Of a stretch of DNA of 64,000 bases, positions 1-8,959 are shown in pieces (position 1 is the stretch's first letter; every line of letters starts with the position of its first letter). The DNA comes from Streptomyces sp. NBC_01241. Lineage in GTDB: Bacteria > Actinomycetota > Actinomycetes > Streptomycetales > Streptomycetaceae. A program made the position numbers and the translations under genes. A model generated the notes under the pieces. It saw only the letters and a list, made by a program, of their open reading frames with translations, ran no database searches and was not told the DNA's origin. The DNA lies in NCBI RefSeq assembly GCF_041435435.1, contig NZ_CP108494.1:4622501-4686500 (forward strand), in the 5' to 3' direction.

Positions 1-733
1 GTTGCCGGCGTACGAAGAGGAATCCGGTGGCTGCGCCGACGACGAGGGCCACCGCCGGCACGACCGGCACGCTCTCGACGGTCAGCTGCTTGATGCCGTA
101 GACCATCAGAAGCACGGCCACGAGCGACAGCCCGACGCTTGCCGGGTCCAGCCGGCCGGCCCGGTCGCTGCGGAACTCCGGCAGCAGGACCGGCCCGGCC
201 AGCAGCAGCAACGCCATCGCCGGTACGGCGACGAGGAACACCGATCCCCACCAGAAGTACTGGAGCAGGAATCCGGCGAGCACGGGCCCGAGCGCGCCGC
301 CGGTGAACTGGCAGGTCGCCCAGATCGCGATGGCCTTCCCGCGCTGCCGTTCGTCGCGGAACATGTTGGTGATCAGGGCAAGTGTGGACGGTGCCAGGGT
401 CGCGCCGGCGACGCCCAGCAGCGCACGTGCGACGATCAGCATCAGCGGGTCGACCGCGAAGGCGGCCACGACCGAGAACACCGCGAACGCCGCTGCGCCG
501 ATCATCAGCAGCCGTCGGCGGCCGATCCGGTCGCCGAGCGTACCCATCGTGATGACCAGGCCGGCCACCATGAATCCGTAGCTGTCACTGATCCACAGCT
601 GCTGGACGTTGGTGGCACCCAGGTCGGCGCTCAGCCGTGGGAGCGCGAGCAGCAACGCCGTCGCGTCGATCGCGACGAGCAAGGTCGGCAGCATGAGGAC
701 GACCAGTCCCAGCCATGCCCGGTTGACTCGCAT
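1..733 (-). CDS. MFS drug exporter, DHA2-like (5' part only)
   Basis: Integral membrane proton-driven exporter of the major facilitator superfamily, probably the 14-helix DHA2/QacA group. About 244 N-terminal residues are inside the window and the C-terminus lies beyond the left edge. The translation shows alternating hydrophobic helices, a motif-A loop (GDRIGRRR) after the second helix, and a motif-C-like stretch (GGALGPVLAGF) typical of drug:H+ antiporters. The start is the ATG whose complement lies at 731-733. The substrate cannot be read from the sequence. It points away from the YciI/sigma operon, so the 290-bp gap probably holds both promoters. Confidence 0.85.
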   Translation of the reverse strand, partial: MRVNRAWLGLVVLMLPTLLVAIDATALLLALPRLSADLGATNVQQLWISDSYGFMVAGLVITMGTLGDRIGRRRLLMIGAAAFAVFSVVAAFAVDPLMLIVARALLGVAGATLAPSTLALITNMFRDERQRGKAIAIWATCQFTGGALGPVLAGFLLQYFWWGSVFLVAVPAMALLLLAGPVLLPEFRSDRAGRLDPASVGLSLVAVLLMVYGIKQLTVESVPVVPAVALVVGAATGFLFVRRQ

Positions 734-826
734 ATCCGAAACTCCCTGTTCTCCCGACGTTTCGCCGGTTGGTCGGAGCGGTGGAGAGCTTCTTGACATC
801 GGTACGGACGGACATCTTTCGCGTCT

Positions 827-868
827 GCCACGGAGGGGCTGCCACGGAGGGGCTGCCACGGAGGGGTT
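827..868. repeat. 14-bp tandem repeat, three copies
   Basis: Three contiguous copies of gccacggaggggct at 827-840, 841-854 and 855-868; the third differs at its last bases. It lies in the intergenic region between the divergent exporter and YciI genes and has no convincing coding frame. Confidence 0.8.
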
Positions 869-1020
869 TCACCGGAAATGACGACCTCGCGGTCCGGGCG
901 ACGCGACGCCGGAAAACTCCGTGCGAAAGTTCTGGCGGAGGATGTCAAGACGACGACGGCGGCTCCGACCAACCGGTCGAAGGGCCCGATCCGGGGCTCG
1001 CGAACCACGAGGAGTACGAG

Positions 1021-1392
1021 ATGCAGTTCCTGATCAGCCTGCATATCAACCCGGCCGTGCTGGACGCGCTGACCGACGAGGAGAAGGCGGCGATCGGCAA
1101 CGGCCACGGCACGTTCATCGAGGCGCTGAAGACGTCCGGCGAGCTGATCACCACACAGGCGCTGGTCGACCCGTCACAGGCCGCTGTGGTGTCCGTACGC
1201 AACGGCCGGCCGGTGGTGACCGACGGACCCTACCTGGAGGCCAAGGAGTATCTGGGCGGCTTCTACCTGATCGACTGCGAGAACAAGGAACGGGCGATCG
1301 AGCTGGCAGCGCGGATCCCGGACACCGCTGTCGAGGGCCTGGGTGTCGAGGTGCGGCAGGTGATGTTCGCCGACGGACAATTGGAGGCATGA
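1021..1392 (+). CDS. YciI/DGPF-domain protein
   Basis: A 123-residue protein of the YciI-related (DGPF) family. The signature DGPYLEAKEYLGGFY lies in the second half. The family has a ferredoxin-like fold and no settled enzymatic role in actinobacteria. I chose the ATG at 1021 because GAGGAG lies just upstream and the family N-terminus (MQFLISL) begins there. Its stop overlaps the start of the sigma-factor gene by 4 bp (ATGA), so the two are translationally coupled. Genes of this family next to an ECF sigma factor with a long C-terminal extension are the hallmark of the ECF42 group. What signal the DGPF protein conveys is not known to me. Confidence 0.9.
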   Translation: MQFLISLHINPAVLDALTDEEKAAIGNGHGTFIEALKTSGELITTQALVDPSQAAVVSVRNGRPVVTDGPYLEAKEYLGGFYLIDCENKERAIELAARIPDTAVEGLGVEVRQVMFADGQLEA

Positions 1393-2606
1393 CAGCACCA
1401 GCCATCGAGGACCTGCTGCGTGAGCTCACGCCGCAGGTCCTCGGCACGTTGGTACGCCGGAACGGCCGGTTCGAAGGGTGCGAGGACGCCGTGCAGGAGG
1501 CCGTCCTCGCCGCCACCGTGCAGTGGCCGGCCGAGGGGGTGCCGGACAACCCGCGCGGCTGGCTGGTGACGGTCGCCTCCCGGCGGCTCATCGACCAGAT
1601 GCGCAGCGACCACGCGCGCCGCGAGCGCGAGTCGGCGACGGCCACCGAAGTGGTGCCCGAGGATGTACCGGACACCGACGACACTCTCGTCCTGCTCCTC
1701 CTGTGCTGCCATCCGACGCTGACCGCGGCCTCCCAGACCGCCCTGACGCTGCGGGCGGTCGGCGGCCTGACCACGGCCGAGATCGCCCGCGCGTTCCTGG
1801 TGCCGGAGGCCACGATGGCGGCCAGGATCAGCCGGGCCAAGCAGCGCATCAAGGCCGCCGGGAGCTCGTTCACCCTGCCGGACGGCGCGGAGCGCGAGGA
1901 GCGGCTACGGGTCGTCCTGCACGTGCTCTACCTGATCTTCAACGAGGGCTACACCGCCTCCTCGGGCAGCGAGCTGCACCGCGCCGACCTCGCGCACGAG
2001 GCGATCCGGCTGGCCGGGATGGTGCACGCGCAGCTGCCCGAGGACGGCGAGGTGACCGGGCTGCTCGCGCTGATGCTGCTGACCCACGCCCGCCGGGACG
2101 CACGTACGACGGCGGCCGGCGACCTGGTGCCGCTGGACGAGCAGGACCGTACGACATGGGACCGCGGGCTGCTCGACGAGGGGCTGGAGCTGGTCAAGGC
2201 ATCGCTGGCCGGCCCGACGCTGGGGCCCTACCAGTTGCAGGCCGCCATCGCCGCCACGCACGCCGACGCGGCCACGGCCGAGGAGACCAACTGGTCGCAG
2301 GTGCACGCCCTTTACCTGGTCCTGGAACGGATCGCGCCCAATCCGATGGTCACCCTCAACCGGGCGATCGCGCTCGCCGAGACCGAGGGCCCGGCGGCCG
2401 GGCTGGCCCTGCTGTCCACCCTGGACAGTGACGGGCGGCTGGCCGGGCATCACCGGCTGCTGTCCGTACGGGCGCATCTGCTGGCGAGGACCGGCGACAC
2501 GGCCGGGGCGTACGAGCACTACCGGCGCGCCGCGAAGTCCACCGCCAGCATCGCCGAGCAGCGTTACCTGGAGTCCCGGGCGAGCCGGGTGGCACGCCTC
2601 GCATGA
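1389..2606 (+). CDS. ECF42-type RNA polymerase sigma factor with C-terminal extension
   Basis: A 405-residue extracytoplasmic-function sigma factor. Region sigma2 is at about residues 20-80 (core-binding stretch CEDAVQEAVLAA, then RLIDQMRSDHARR). Sigma4 is at about 110-165, with the helix-turn-helix TTAEIARAFLVPEATMAARISRAKQRI. The remaining 230 residues form a helical, TPR-like extension (LNRAIALAETEGPAAGLALL, then AYEHYRRAAKSTAS) that plain ECF factors lack. No anti-sigma gene lies nearby, as expected for ECF42, where the extension is thought to control activity. Start ATG 1389 overlaps the YciI stop. The target promoters are unknown. Confidence 0.9.
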   Translation: MTAPAIEDLLRELTPQVLGTLVRRNGRFEGCEDAVQEAVLAATVQWPAEGVPDNPRGWLVTVASRRLIDQMRSDHARRERESATATEVVPEDVPDTDDTLVLLLLCCHPTLTAASQTALTLRAVGGLTTAEIARAFLVPEATMAARISRAKQRIKAAGSSFTLPDGAEREERLRVVLHVLYLIFNEGYTASSGSELHRADLAHEAIRLAGMVHAQLPEDGEVTGLLALMLLTHARRDARTTAAGDLVPLDEQDRTTWDRGLLDEGLELVKASLAGPTLGPYQLQAAIAATHADAATAEETNWSQVHALYLVLERIAPNPMVTLNRAIALAETEGPAAGLALLSTLDSDGRLAGHHRLLSVRAHLLARTGDTAGAYEHYRRAAKSTASIAEQRYLESRASRVARLA

Positions 2607-2645
2607 CGCCTTCGCGGGCGATGCGGCGCCGACGCGGGGGACATG

Positions 2646-2690
2646 CCTCGCGCCCCGCTCCGGACGTTCCTTCCGGGGCGGGGCGCGAGG
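2646..2690. terminator. Strong hairpin between convergent genes
   Basis: A GC-rich inverted repeat (cctcgcgccccg at 2646-2657 against cggggcgcgagg at 2679-2690, with more pairing inside) sits between the sigma-factor stop and the stop of the convergent DUF11 gene. It probably terminates both transcripts. There is no T tract, as is usual in Streptomyces. Confidence 0.7.
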
Positions 2691-2761
2691 TGAACGGCCT
2701 ACGCATCAGGATTCCGCCGGCCGTCGGGGTTGCCTGCTTGCCGGCTGCCGGCTGCCGGCTG

Positions 2762-5089
2762 TCAGGCCTGTCCCTGACCGTTGGATCCCTCCTCGCTGAG
2801 CGTCCTCTTGTCCGCGGGCTTGTGGTGCACCGGCTTGTGGTGCGAGGGCTTGTGGTGCACCGGCTTCTTGTGCGGAGGCTTGTGGTGCGGGGGCTTCTTG
2901 TGCGGCGGCTTGTGCTGCGGGGGCTTGGGCGGCCGCGGCTTGCTGATGTCGATGGTGACCCTGGCGGGCCTGCTGGCGATCTGGTTCCCCTGCGGGTCGG
3001 TTCCCGCCGCCATCGCCACGTTGGTGACGGGGCAGAGCCTGCCGTCATCGCCGCCGGCCTTGGTCTTCTTGCAGGCATTGGCGTCGGCCTGGGTGATGGT
3101 GTACGTACCGTGGCAGGTCGTCCTGGCGCCCGGCGCCAGCGTGGTCGCGTCGCAGATGACGTTGGTGACGCGGTCGTCGCTGACCAGCACATTGTGCAAC
3201 GTTGTGCTGCCCGTGTTGGTGACGGTGTAGGAGTACTGCACCTTCTTCCCGACGGTGTACGGACCGGGCGTGACAACCCGCTTCTTCAGGGTGATGTGCG
3301 GGGCCCCGACCGGCAGCGTCTGCTGGGTCTCCGGAGAGATGATGGTCTCGCCGCCCGTCCTGCCGGTCGCCGTGGCGGTGTTGGTGACGGAACCAGCCGT
3401 ACCGTCAGCCGCGGTGATCGTGTACGTGCCGGTGCACGTCGTGCTGTCGCCCGGACTCTCCGACGGGGCCAATGTGGTCGATTGACAGGTGATGTCGGTG
3501 ACATGGTCGTCGTTCACCGCGACATCGGTCAGCTCCACCCCGCCCGTGTTGCGGACGGTGTAGGAGAAGGTGACCGTTTGCCCGACGGAGTAGGGGCCGG
3601 GCGTCTCGGCCTTCTTCTCCACGACGAGACCGGGCGGCTGTTCGATCGGCACGCTCTGCGACGACTGCGGCGACATGACCGCCTCGCCGTTCGACGTGCC
3701 CGTCGCGATGGCCGTGTTGTCGATGGAACCGTGCGCCACATCGGCGGCAGTGACTGTATAGGTGGCGGTGCAGGTGATCGTCCGACCGCTCGCAAGCGTC
3801 GTCGTGTGACAGTTCACCGGGCCGATCTTCGGGTCGGTGACGGCGAGGTCGGTGATGTCCGTCGCGCCCGAGTTGGTGACCACGAAGTCGTACGGCACCT
3901 GCGACCCGGCCACCAGGTCACCGGGGAGCGGCTGCCTGACCTGCTTGACGAGGTTCAACCGGGGCAGCGGCTGGGCACTGGTGACGACCACGTTGCGGAT
4001 GAGGTGGACATCGGTGAACAGACCCGTGGAGGCGGCAAATCCGAACTTGTAGGTGGGGGGTACCGGTTGCGGAGCGGGCGTGCTCAGCACCTGGTGGGGG
4101 CCGGTACCGTCGTTGAAGTCGACCGACACGGTGAGCACCGGGTTGGGTGCCGGGGTGAGCTGCACGTGGACCCGGCGGCGCGACGGTTCGAGCGCGGCCT
4201 CGGCCTCGGCGGGGGTGGCTCCCGGGGGCAGCACGGTCAGCGGACCCTGAAGGTTTCCGGGAAGCGTCGACGGCCAGGGCCCGGTGGTGGTGAAGTTGCT
4301 GGTGGTGGCGGTCAGGAAGCAGTAGCCCTCGGTGCCGTCGCCGAGACCGCGCACCGTGACCATGTTGGCCCCGGGAGCGGGAACGCGGAACCCCGTCCCG
4401 GCGGGCGAGCGGTTGGCGCAGCCGTTCCCGCGGTGCTCCCAGTCGCCGAAGTAGTTCCCGAGGACATCGAGCCCCACGCCCAGGTAGCCGCGGTCCACAC
4501 CGGGCAGGAACGTGGCGGTGGGATCGTCGTCGGGGAGCTTCTGCGCGTACCCGAGGCTGCCGCCGAAGGCGCCCGGGTGGGTCAGCGCGCCGTCACCGTT
4601 CACCAGGAAGAACGAGATGCCGTCGGCGGGGGTGGCCGGGGTCGTACTTCCGTACTGCCACTGGTCGAACGTGACGTCGAGGCCCTCGTTTGCGGGCAGC
4701 GCGTGGTTGTAGAGGACGGCCCCCGACTGGTCGTTCGAGGCGTCCGTCAGCCGCAGGTATCCGTGCGGCGCGCCGTTGGGGGGCGGCACCGGGCCGACCC
4801 CCGCCGGGCAACCGCCCAGCGGGTGGTCCCCCGGACCCGGCGCGGCGGCGGCCGGGGCGCCGGTGAGGCAGGCCGATCCCACACCGGTGAACTCCGGGGC
4901 CGTGGCCTGCGTGAACGTCTCATCGACCAGGGGGGAGCCAAGGGCACGCGGCTGGGCTTGGGCGCCGGTGTCCAGCGCCAGCGACGCTCCGGCGCCGACG
5001 ACGAGCGCCAACACCGCCGCAGCGAGTCGGGCAGTCCGTGCGCGCGGCGCGCGTCCACCGGACGACGGTGAGTACTTCCTTCGGTTCAT
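2762..5089 (-). CDS. Secreted DUF11/DUF7507-repeat protein with lectin-like N-terminus and Lys/His/Pro tail
   Basis: A 775-residue exported protein. Residues 1-40 form a signal peptide (basic MNRRKYSP start, then a hydrophobic stretch LAAAVLALVVGAGASLALD). Next comes a domain of about 350 residues resembling bacterial L-type lectin-like modules. Three tandem Ig-like DUF11/DUF7507 repeats follow at about 370-710, each with a PGPYTVG-like start, V.NTG..TL/DI.V and a Cys pair. The last 55 residues are runs of KPPHHKP and KPVHHKP. No LPXTG sorting signal or membrane anchor is visible, so the tail may bind wall polymer or metal; that is inference. The gene is monocistronic and ends at the hairpin shared with the sigma-factor gene. 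Confidence 0.85.
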   Translation of the reverse strand: MNRRKYSPSSGGRAPRARTARLAAAVLALVVGAGASLALDTGAQAQPRALGSPLVDETFTQATAPEFTGVGSACLTGAPAAAAPGPGDHPLGGCPAGVGPVPPPNGAPHGYLRLTDASNDQSGAVLYNHALPANEGLDVTFDQWQYGSTTPATPADGISFFLVNGDGALTHPGAFGGSLGYAQKLPDDDPTATFLPGVDRGYLGVGLDVLGNYFGDWEHRGNGCANRSPAGTGFRVPAPGANMVTVRGLGDGTEGYCFLTATTSNFTTTGPWPSTLPGNLQGPLTVLPPGATPAEAEAALEPSRRRVHVQLTPAPNPVLTVSVDFNDGTGPHQVLSTPAPQPVPPTYKFGFAASTGLFTDVHLIRNVVVTSAQPLPRLNLVKQVRQPLPGDLVAGSQVPYDFVVTNSGATDITDLAVTDPKIGPVNCHTTTLASGRTITCTATYTVTAADVAHGSIDNTAIATGTSNGEAVMSPQSSQSVPIEQPPGLVVEKKAETPGPYSVGQTVTFSYTVRNTGGVELTDVAVNDDHVTDITCQSTTLAPSESPGDSTTCTGTYTITAADGTAGSVTNTATATGRTGGETIISPETQQTLPVGAPHITLKKRVVTPGPYTVGKKVQYSYTVTNTGSTTLHNVLVSDDRVTNVICDATTLAPGARTTCHGTYTITQADANACKKTKAGGDDGRLCPVTNVAMAAGTDPQGNQIASRPARVTIDISKPRPPKPPQHKPPHKKPPHHKPPHKKPVHHKPSHHKPVHHKPADKRTLSEEGSNGQGQA

Positions 5090-5698
5090 GCCCGCATCAA
5101 TAGCAGTCACTTTATGTGGTTTTTGCGGTAACAGACTGTCATGTACGCCAATGGGTGTCGGGATGGACCTCACCTGGCGGTACCTGCCTCCGGGACCGGC
5201 CTCTCCGTCGACGGAGGCGCCCTGTCGCGTTTCCGAGCCGTTGCGGGCTTCCGCGAGGTCGGCCCTGTTCGGCCGGTCCGAGCCGACGGACAGGGCGGCC
5301 CGGGAACATGGGTGAGGTACTTGCTGTAGGTCTCGGCCGAGTACCTCTCGCATACGGCGGTGATGCGGGCCTCGGGGTGAGTATCGACCTGGACGTCGAA
5401 CGCGGCGTCGAGGTGGGTGGAGAGGATGCCCTCCTCACCGAAGGCCGGGTCGCCGATCTGAACGATGTCGCCCCAGCGTCCGACAGCGACGTGGTCGAGG
5501 TCGCCGACGTGCCGGGGATGGCCGCTGTCCCGGCGGAGCATGGGGCCGCGTTGCCCCCATGGCACGCCAGGAAGGCCCGATGTCGAGAAGCGCTCTGAGC
5601 GGCTGGGCGAGCATCTGGCGGCCCTGTTCCATTGGTGTCGTGCACCCGTCATAATCTGCGGGCTGACCCCCCCCACGGCAGACGGAGGCATACCCCGC
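5090..5698. other. Intergenic region, possible decayed gene
   Basis: No intact gene found. One minus-strand frame from about 5541 down to about 5290 reads with Streptomyces-like codon use (for example HVGDLDHVAVGRWGDIVQIG and YSAETYSKYLTHV) and then runs into low-quality sequence. It may be the end of a decayed gene. The region must also hold the promoters of the DUF11 gene and the phospholipase. Confidence 0.35.
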
Positions 5699-6592
5699 AT
5701 GAGCCCGTACACCGCCACTCGCCGGAATTTCCTGGCCGGCGCTCTCGCCGCCACTGCCACCGTTGTCGTCGGCGCGGGCCCCGCCACCGCCGGGGCCCGG
5801 CAGGTCCTCGGCACCCAGGACTGGATGGGCGCCGTCCTCGACGCCACCGCGTTGCAACGCCTCACGATCCCCGGTTCGCACGACTCCGGCGCCCGGTTCG
5901 GAGGTCCCTGGACGGAGTGCCAGAACACCACGATCGCCGACCAGTTGAACAGCGGGCTGCGGTTCCTCGACGTGCGGTGCCGGGTCACCGGTGACTCGTT
6001 CGCGATCCACCACGGGGCCTCGTACCAGAACCTGATGTTCGGCGATGTGCTGGGCGCCTGCTGGGACTTCCTGGCGGCTCACCCGGGCGAGACCGTGCTG
6101 ATGCGGGTCAAGCAGGAGTACTCCGAGGAGAGCGACGCGGAGTTTCGGCGGATCTTCGACCTCTACCTCGACGCCAAGGGGTGGCGGCCGTTGTTCCGTA
6201 TCGACTCCGCGCTGCCCTCGCTGGGTGAGGCGCGCGGCAAGGTCGTACTGCTTGCCGACAACGGCGGTCTGCCCGGGGTCCGTTACGCCGATTCGGAACT
6301 CTTCGACATCCAGGACGACTACATGGCGGAGCCGTTCGCCAAGTACCCCAAGATCGAGGCCCAGTTCCGCAGGGCCGCGCAGCAGCCCGGGAAGCTGTTC
6401 ATGAACTACGTCAGCACCGCGGCCCTGATGCCGCCGCGCTGGAACGCGGACCGGCTCAACCCGCAGGTGCAGTCGTTCCTGAACGGGTCGGAGGCATCCG
6501 GCTGGACCGGGCTCGGGATCGTCCCGCTGGACTTTCCCGCCACCCGGTCCGGGCTGGTCGAATCGCTGATCAGGCACAATCCCGGGGTCTGA
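5699..6592 (+). CDS. Tat-exported PI-PLC-X domain protein
   Basis: A 297-residue secreted protein with a phosphatidylinositol-specific phospholipase C X domain. The N-terminus carries a twin-arginine signal (TRRNFLAG followed by an Ala-rich h-region and TAGA). The family catalytic histidines are visible in LTIPGSHDSG (about residue 60) and FAIHHGASY (about 100); the strand FLDVRCR and the motif GETVLMRVKQEY also fit. Bacterial members cleave phosphatidylinositol or GPI-type head groups with no calcium requirement; the substrate here is unknown. ATG 5699 was chosen because it places the twin-Arg motif at residue 8. It is about 170 bp from the convergent sensor-kinase gene. Confidence 0.88.
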   Translation: MSPYTATRRNFLAGALAATATVVVGAGPATAGARQVLGTQDWMGAVLDATALQRLTIPGSHDSGARFGGPWTECQNTTIADQLNSGLRFLDVRCRVTGDSFAIHHGASYQNLMFGDVLGACWDFLAAHPGETVLMRVKQEYSEESDAEFRRIFDLYLDAKGWRPLFRIDSALPSLGEARGKVVLLADNGGLPGVRYADSELFDIQDDYMAEPFAKYPKIEAQFRRAAQQPGKLFMNYVSTAALMPPRWNADRLNPQVQSFLNGSEASGWTGLGIVPLDFPATRSGLVESLIRHNPGV

Positions 6593-6761
6593 CCGGCCGG
6601 GCGGCACGTTCCCGAGAGCCCGTACGGCATCGCGCTCCCCAAGAAGCATCGTGGTGTGTGCGAGAGGACCGAGTCGGAACTCGAGCGGTACATGGGTTCG
6701 AGTGACGGGGATCGGGAATTCGCGACGAATCTCCACCCCCTTCGCTTCGCCGGTTCCCCCC

Positions 6762-8189
6762 TCACAGCTCCGGCGGCGGCTGCGGGGCCCCCGGCAGCAT
6801 GATCGACGCCTCGGTGCCGTCTCCCTCTGCCGCCGGGCGCAGGGTGACGGTGCCGCCCGCCTGCTGGACCGTGCGGGCGACGATCGACAGGCCCAGGCCC
6901 GAGCCGGGGAGCTGACGGGCGGACGGGGAGCGCCAGAAGCGTTCGAAGACGTAGGGGAGTTCCTCGGCGGGGATGCCGGGGCCGTGGTCCCGTACGGTCA
7001 GTTCGCCGCCCCGCAGCGCGACCTCGACCGTGCCGCGGGGCGGGCTGAACTTGACCGCGTTGTCCAGGACGTTGACCACCGCCCGCTCCAGCGCCGCCGG
7101 TTCGGCCCGTACGTACCAGGGCGTCAGGTCGGCCCTGATCGTCAGCTCGGGGCCGCGCAGGCGGGCGCGTTCCAGGGCCGTGTCCGCGATGTCGTGCAGG
7201 GCGACGACCTGGAGCGGGCCGGGGTGCGCCGCGTCGGGGCGGGCCAGTTCCTGGAGGTCGCCGATGAGCGAGGCCAGTTCGGTCATCTGCGCCTTGACCG
7301 AGTTCATCAGGGCCCTGCGGTCGTCCGGCGGGATGGCCCGGCCGGTGTCGTCGCTGCGGGCGAGGAGCTCGACGTTGGTGCGCAGCGAGGTCAGCGGCGT
7401 CCGCAGTTCGTGGCCGGCATCCGCGATCAGCTGGGCCTGACGGTCGCGGGAGCTGGCGAGGGAGGCGGTCATCGAGTTGAACGACCGGGACAGCCGGGCG
7501 ATCTCGTCCTCGCCGTCGACCGGGATGCGTGCGGTGAGGTCCTCGGTGCGGGCGACGTGCTCGACCGCCTCGGTGAGTTCGTCGACGGGGCGCAGCCCGG
7601 TGCGCGCGACCCAGAACCCGGCCGCGCCGGCGCCGCCGACGCCGATGCCGGAGACGGCCAGGAGCACCCAGGCGAGGGTGGAGAGCGGGGCGTCGATCTC
7701 GCTCATCGGACGGGCGACGGAGACCGCGAAGCTTCCCGGAGCCAGGCCGGGCGCCGGGTTGTGGGTCTCGTACGCGTATGTGTACACACGCATCTTCTTG
7801 CCGCTCTTCGTGCTGGCCGTGTGCAGGGCGTTGTCCCGCACACCGGCGGCCACGGCGATGTCGGCGGCCGTCACACCGATCGGCGAGGCCCCGGCGGAGG
7901 TGCAGGTGCTCCCGGACACGGTGACGAGCTGCACGGTGTACGTCCCCCCGACCGGCGGGACGGTCGCCCGGTCGGGGCGGGTGCAGGCGATGAACAGCTT
8001 CTGCATGTAGTCGTCGCTGACCGAGACATTGCGCAGCGAGGCATCCAGCTGGTTCTCCAGCTGCACCCGCGTCACGAACCAGCAGGCCGCCGCCACCGCC
8101 GCGACCGCCACCGCGACCGCCACCGCCACCAGGAGCGCGAGCCGGGTCCGCAGGGGCAGGGCGCGGAGCCGGTGGAGGGTGCCGGTCAT
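6762..8189 (-). CDS. cssS: Membrane sensor histidine kinase, CssS-type
   Basis: A 475-residue two-component sensor. Transmembrane helices lie at about 17-38 and 150-172 and flank an extracytoplasmic domain of about 110 residues with two cysteines (FIACTRPD and GSTCTSAG) that could form a disulfide. A HAMP segment follows, then the H-box AGHELRTPLTSL (phosphoacceptor His near 237), N-box NVLDNAVKFS and G-boxes DHGPGIP and GSGLGLSI. The start overlaps the response-regulator stop by 4 bp, so the pair is coupled. The position next to an HtrA-like protease and one gene from glnR matches my memory of cssS/cssR (SCO4155/4156), the secretion-stress system. The assignment by synteny is not verified by alignment. 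Confidence 0.85.
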   Translation of the reverse strand: MTGTLHRLRALPLRTRLALLVAVAVAVAVAAVAAACWFVTRVQLENQLDASLRNVSVSDDYMQKLFIACTRPDRATVPPVGGTYTVQLVTVSGSTCTSAGASPIGVTAADIAVAAGVRDNALHTASTKSGKKMRVYTYAYETHNPAPGLAPGSFAVSVARPMSEIDAPLSTLAWVLLAVSGIGVGGAGAAGFWVARTGLRPVDELTEAVEHVARTEDLTARIPVDGEDEIARLSRSFNSMTASLASSRDRQAQLIADAGHELRTPLTSLRTNVELLARSDDTGRAIPPDDRRALMNSVKAQMTELASLIGDLQELARPDAAHPGPLQVVALHDIADTALERARLRGPELTIRADLTPWYVRAEPAALERAVVNVLDNAVKFSPPRGTVEVALRGGELTVRDHGPGIPAEELPYVFERFWRSPSARQLPGSGLGLSIVARTVQQAGGTVTLRPAAEGDGTEASIMLPGAPQPPPEL

Positions 8190-8917
8190 CCGTCACCGCC
8201 GCCGGAGCGGAGCGCGTAACCGACCCCCCGCACCGTGTGCACGAGCCGCGGTTCGCCGCCCGCCTCCGTCTTGCGGCGCAGGTACATCACGTACACGTCC
8301 AGGGAGTTGGAGCTCGGCTCGAAGTCGAAGCCCCACACCGCCTTGAGGATCTGCTCGCGGGTCAGCACCTGCCGCGGGTGTGCCAGGAACATCTCCAGCA
8401 GGGTGAATTCGGTACGGGTCAGTTCGACCCGGCGGGTGCCCCGGGTGACCTCGCGGGTGGCCAGGTCCATCCGGAGATCGGCGAAGGCCAGCACATTGTC
8501 GTCGGGGACGGAGCCGCCCGCCGCGGCCGCGTACGAGCTGCGGCGCAGCAGGGCCCGGATGCGGGCGAAGAGCTCGTCCAGCTCGAAGGGCTTGACCAGG
8601 TAGTCGTCGGCGCCCGCGTCGAGACCGGTGACCCGGTCGCCGACGGTGTCCCGGGCGGTGAGCATCAGGATGGGGGTGGTGGTGCCCGCGGAGCGGAGCC
8701 GGCGGGCCGCCGTCAGTCCGTCCATCCGCGGCATCTGGATGTCGAGGACGATGAGGTCGGGCGCGTACGCGTCGGCTCTGGCGAGGGCGTCGAGACCGTC
8801 GACGGCGACCTCGGTGCCGTATCCCTCGAACGCGAGGCTGCGCTGCAGGGCCTCACGCACGGCGGGCTCGTCGTCGACGATCAGGATGCGCTGCGGATCG
8901 TCTTCGGCGGGGCTCAT
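8186..8917 (-). CDS. cssR: OmpR-family response regulator, CssR-type
   Basis: A 243-residue regulator. The receiver domain (1-120) has the acidic pair in ILIVDDEP, the phosphoacceptor Asp in LIVLDIQMP (about residue 59), Thr in MLTARD and Lys in DYLVKPFE. The winged-helix DNA-binding domain (about 140-240) ends in VHTVRGVGYAL, typical of the OmpR/PhoB class. It is predicted to respond to the coupled sensor and to activate the neighbouring protease gene under protein-secretion stress. The candidate site is the phased TGAG repeat at 10193-10218. Confidence 0.88.
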   Translation of the reverse strand: MSPAEDDPQRILIVDDEPAVREALQRSLAFEGYGTEVAVDGLDALARADAYAPDLIVLDIQMPRMDGLTAARRLRSAGTTTPILMLTARDTVGDRVTGLDAGADDYLVKPFELDELFARIRALLRRSSYAAAAGGSVPDDNVLAFADLRMDLATREVTRGTRRVELTRTEFTLLEMFLAHPRQVLTREQILKAVWGFDFEPSSNSLDVYVMYLRRKTEAGGEPRLVHTVRGVGYALRSGGGDG

Positions 8918-8959
8918 CGCTCGTTTTCCTCTTCTCGTTCCGTGCGGACCGGGCTGCTT

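Noticed and set aside
2603..5071. Long plus-strand frame opposite the DUF11 gene
   Set aside because: It is a shadow of the minus-strand gene; its translation is Arg/Gly/Val-rich with no domain, while the opposite strand has a signal peptide and three clear repeats.
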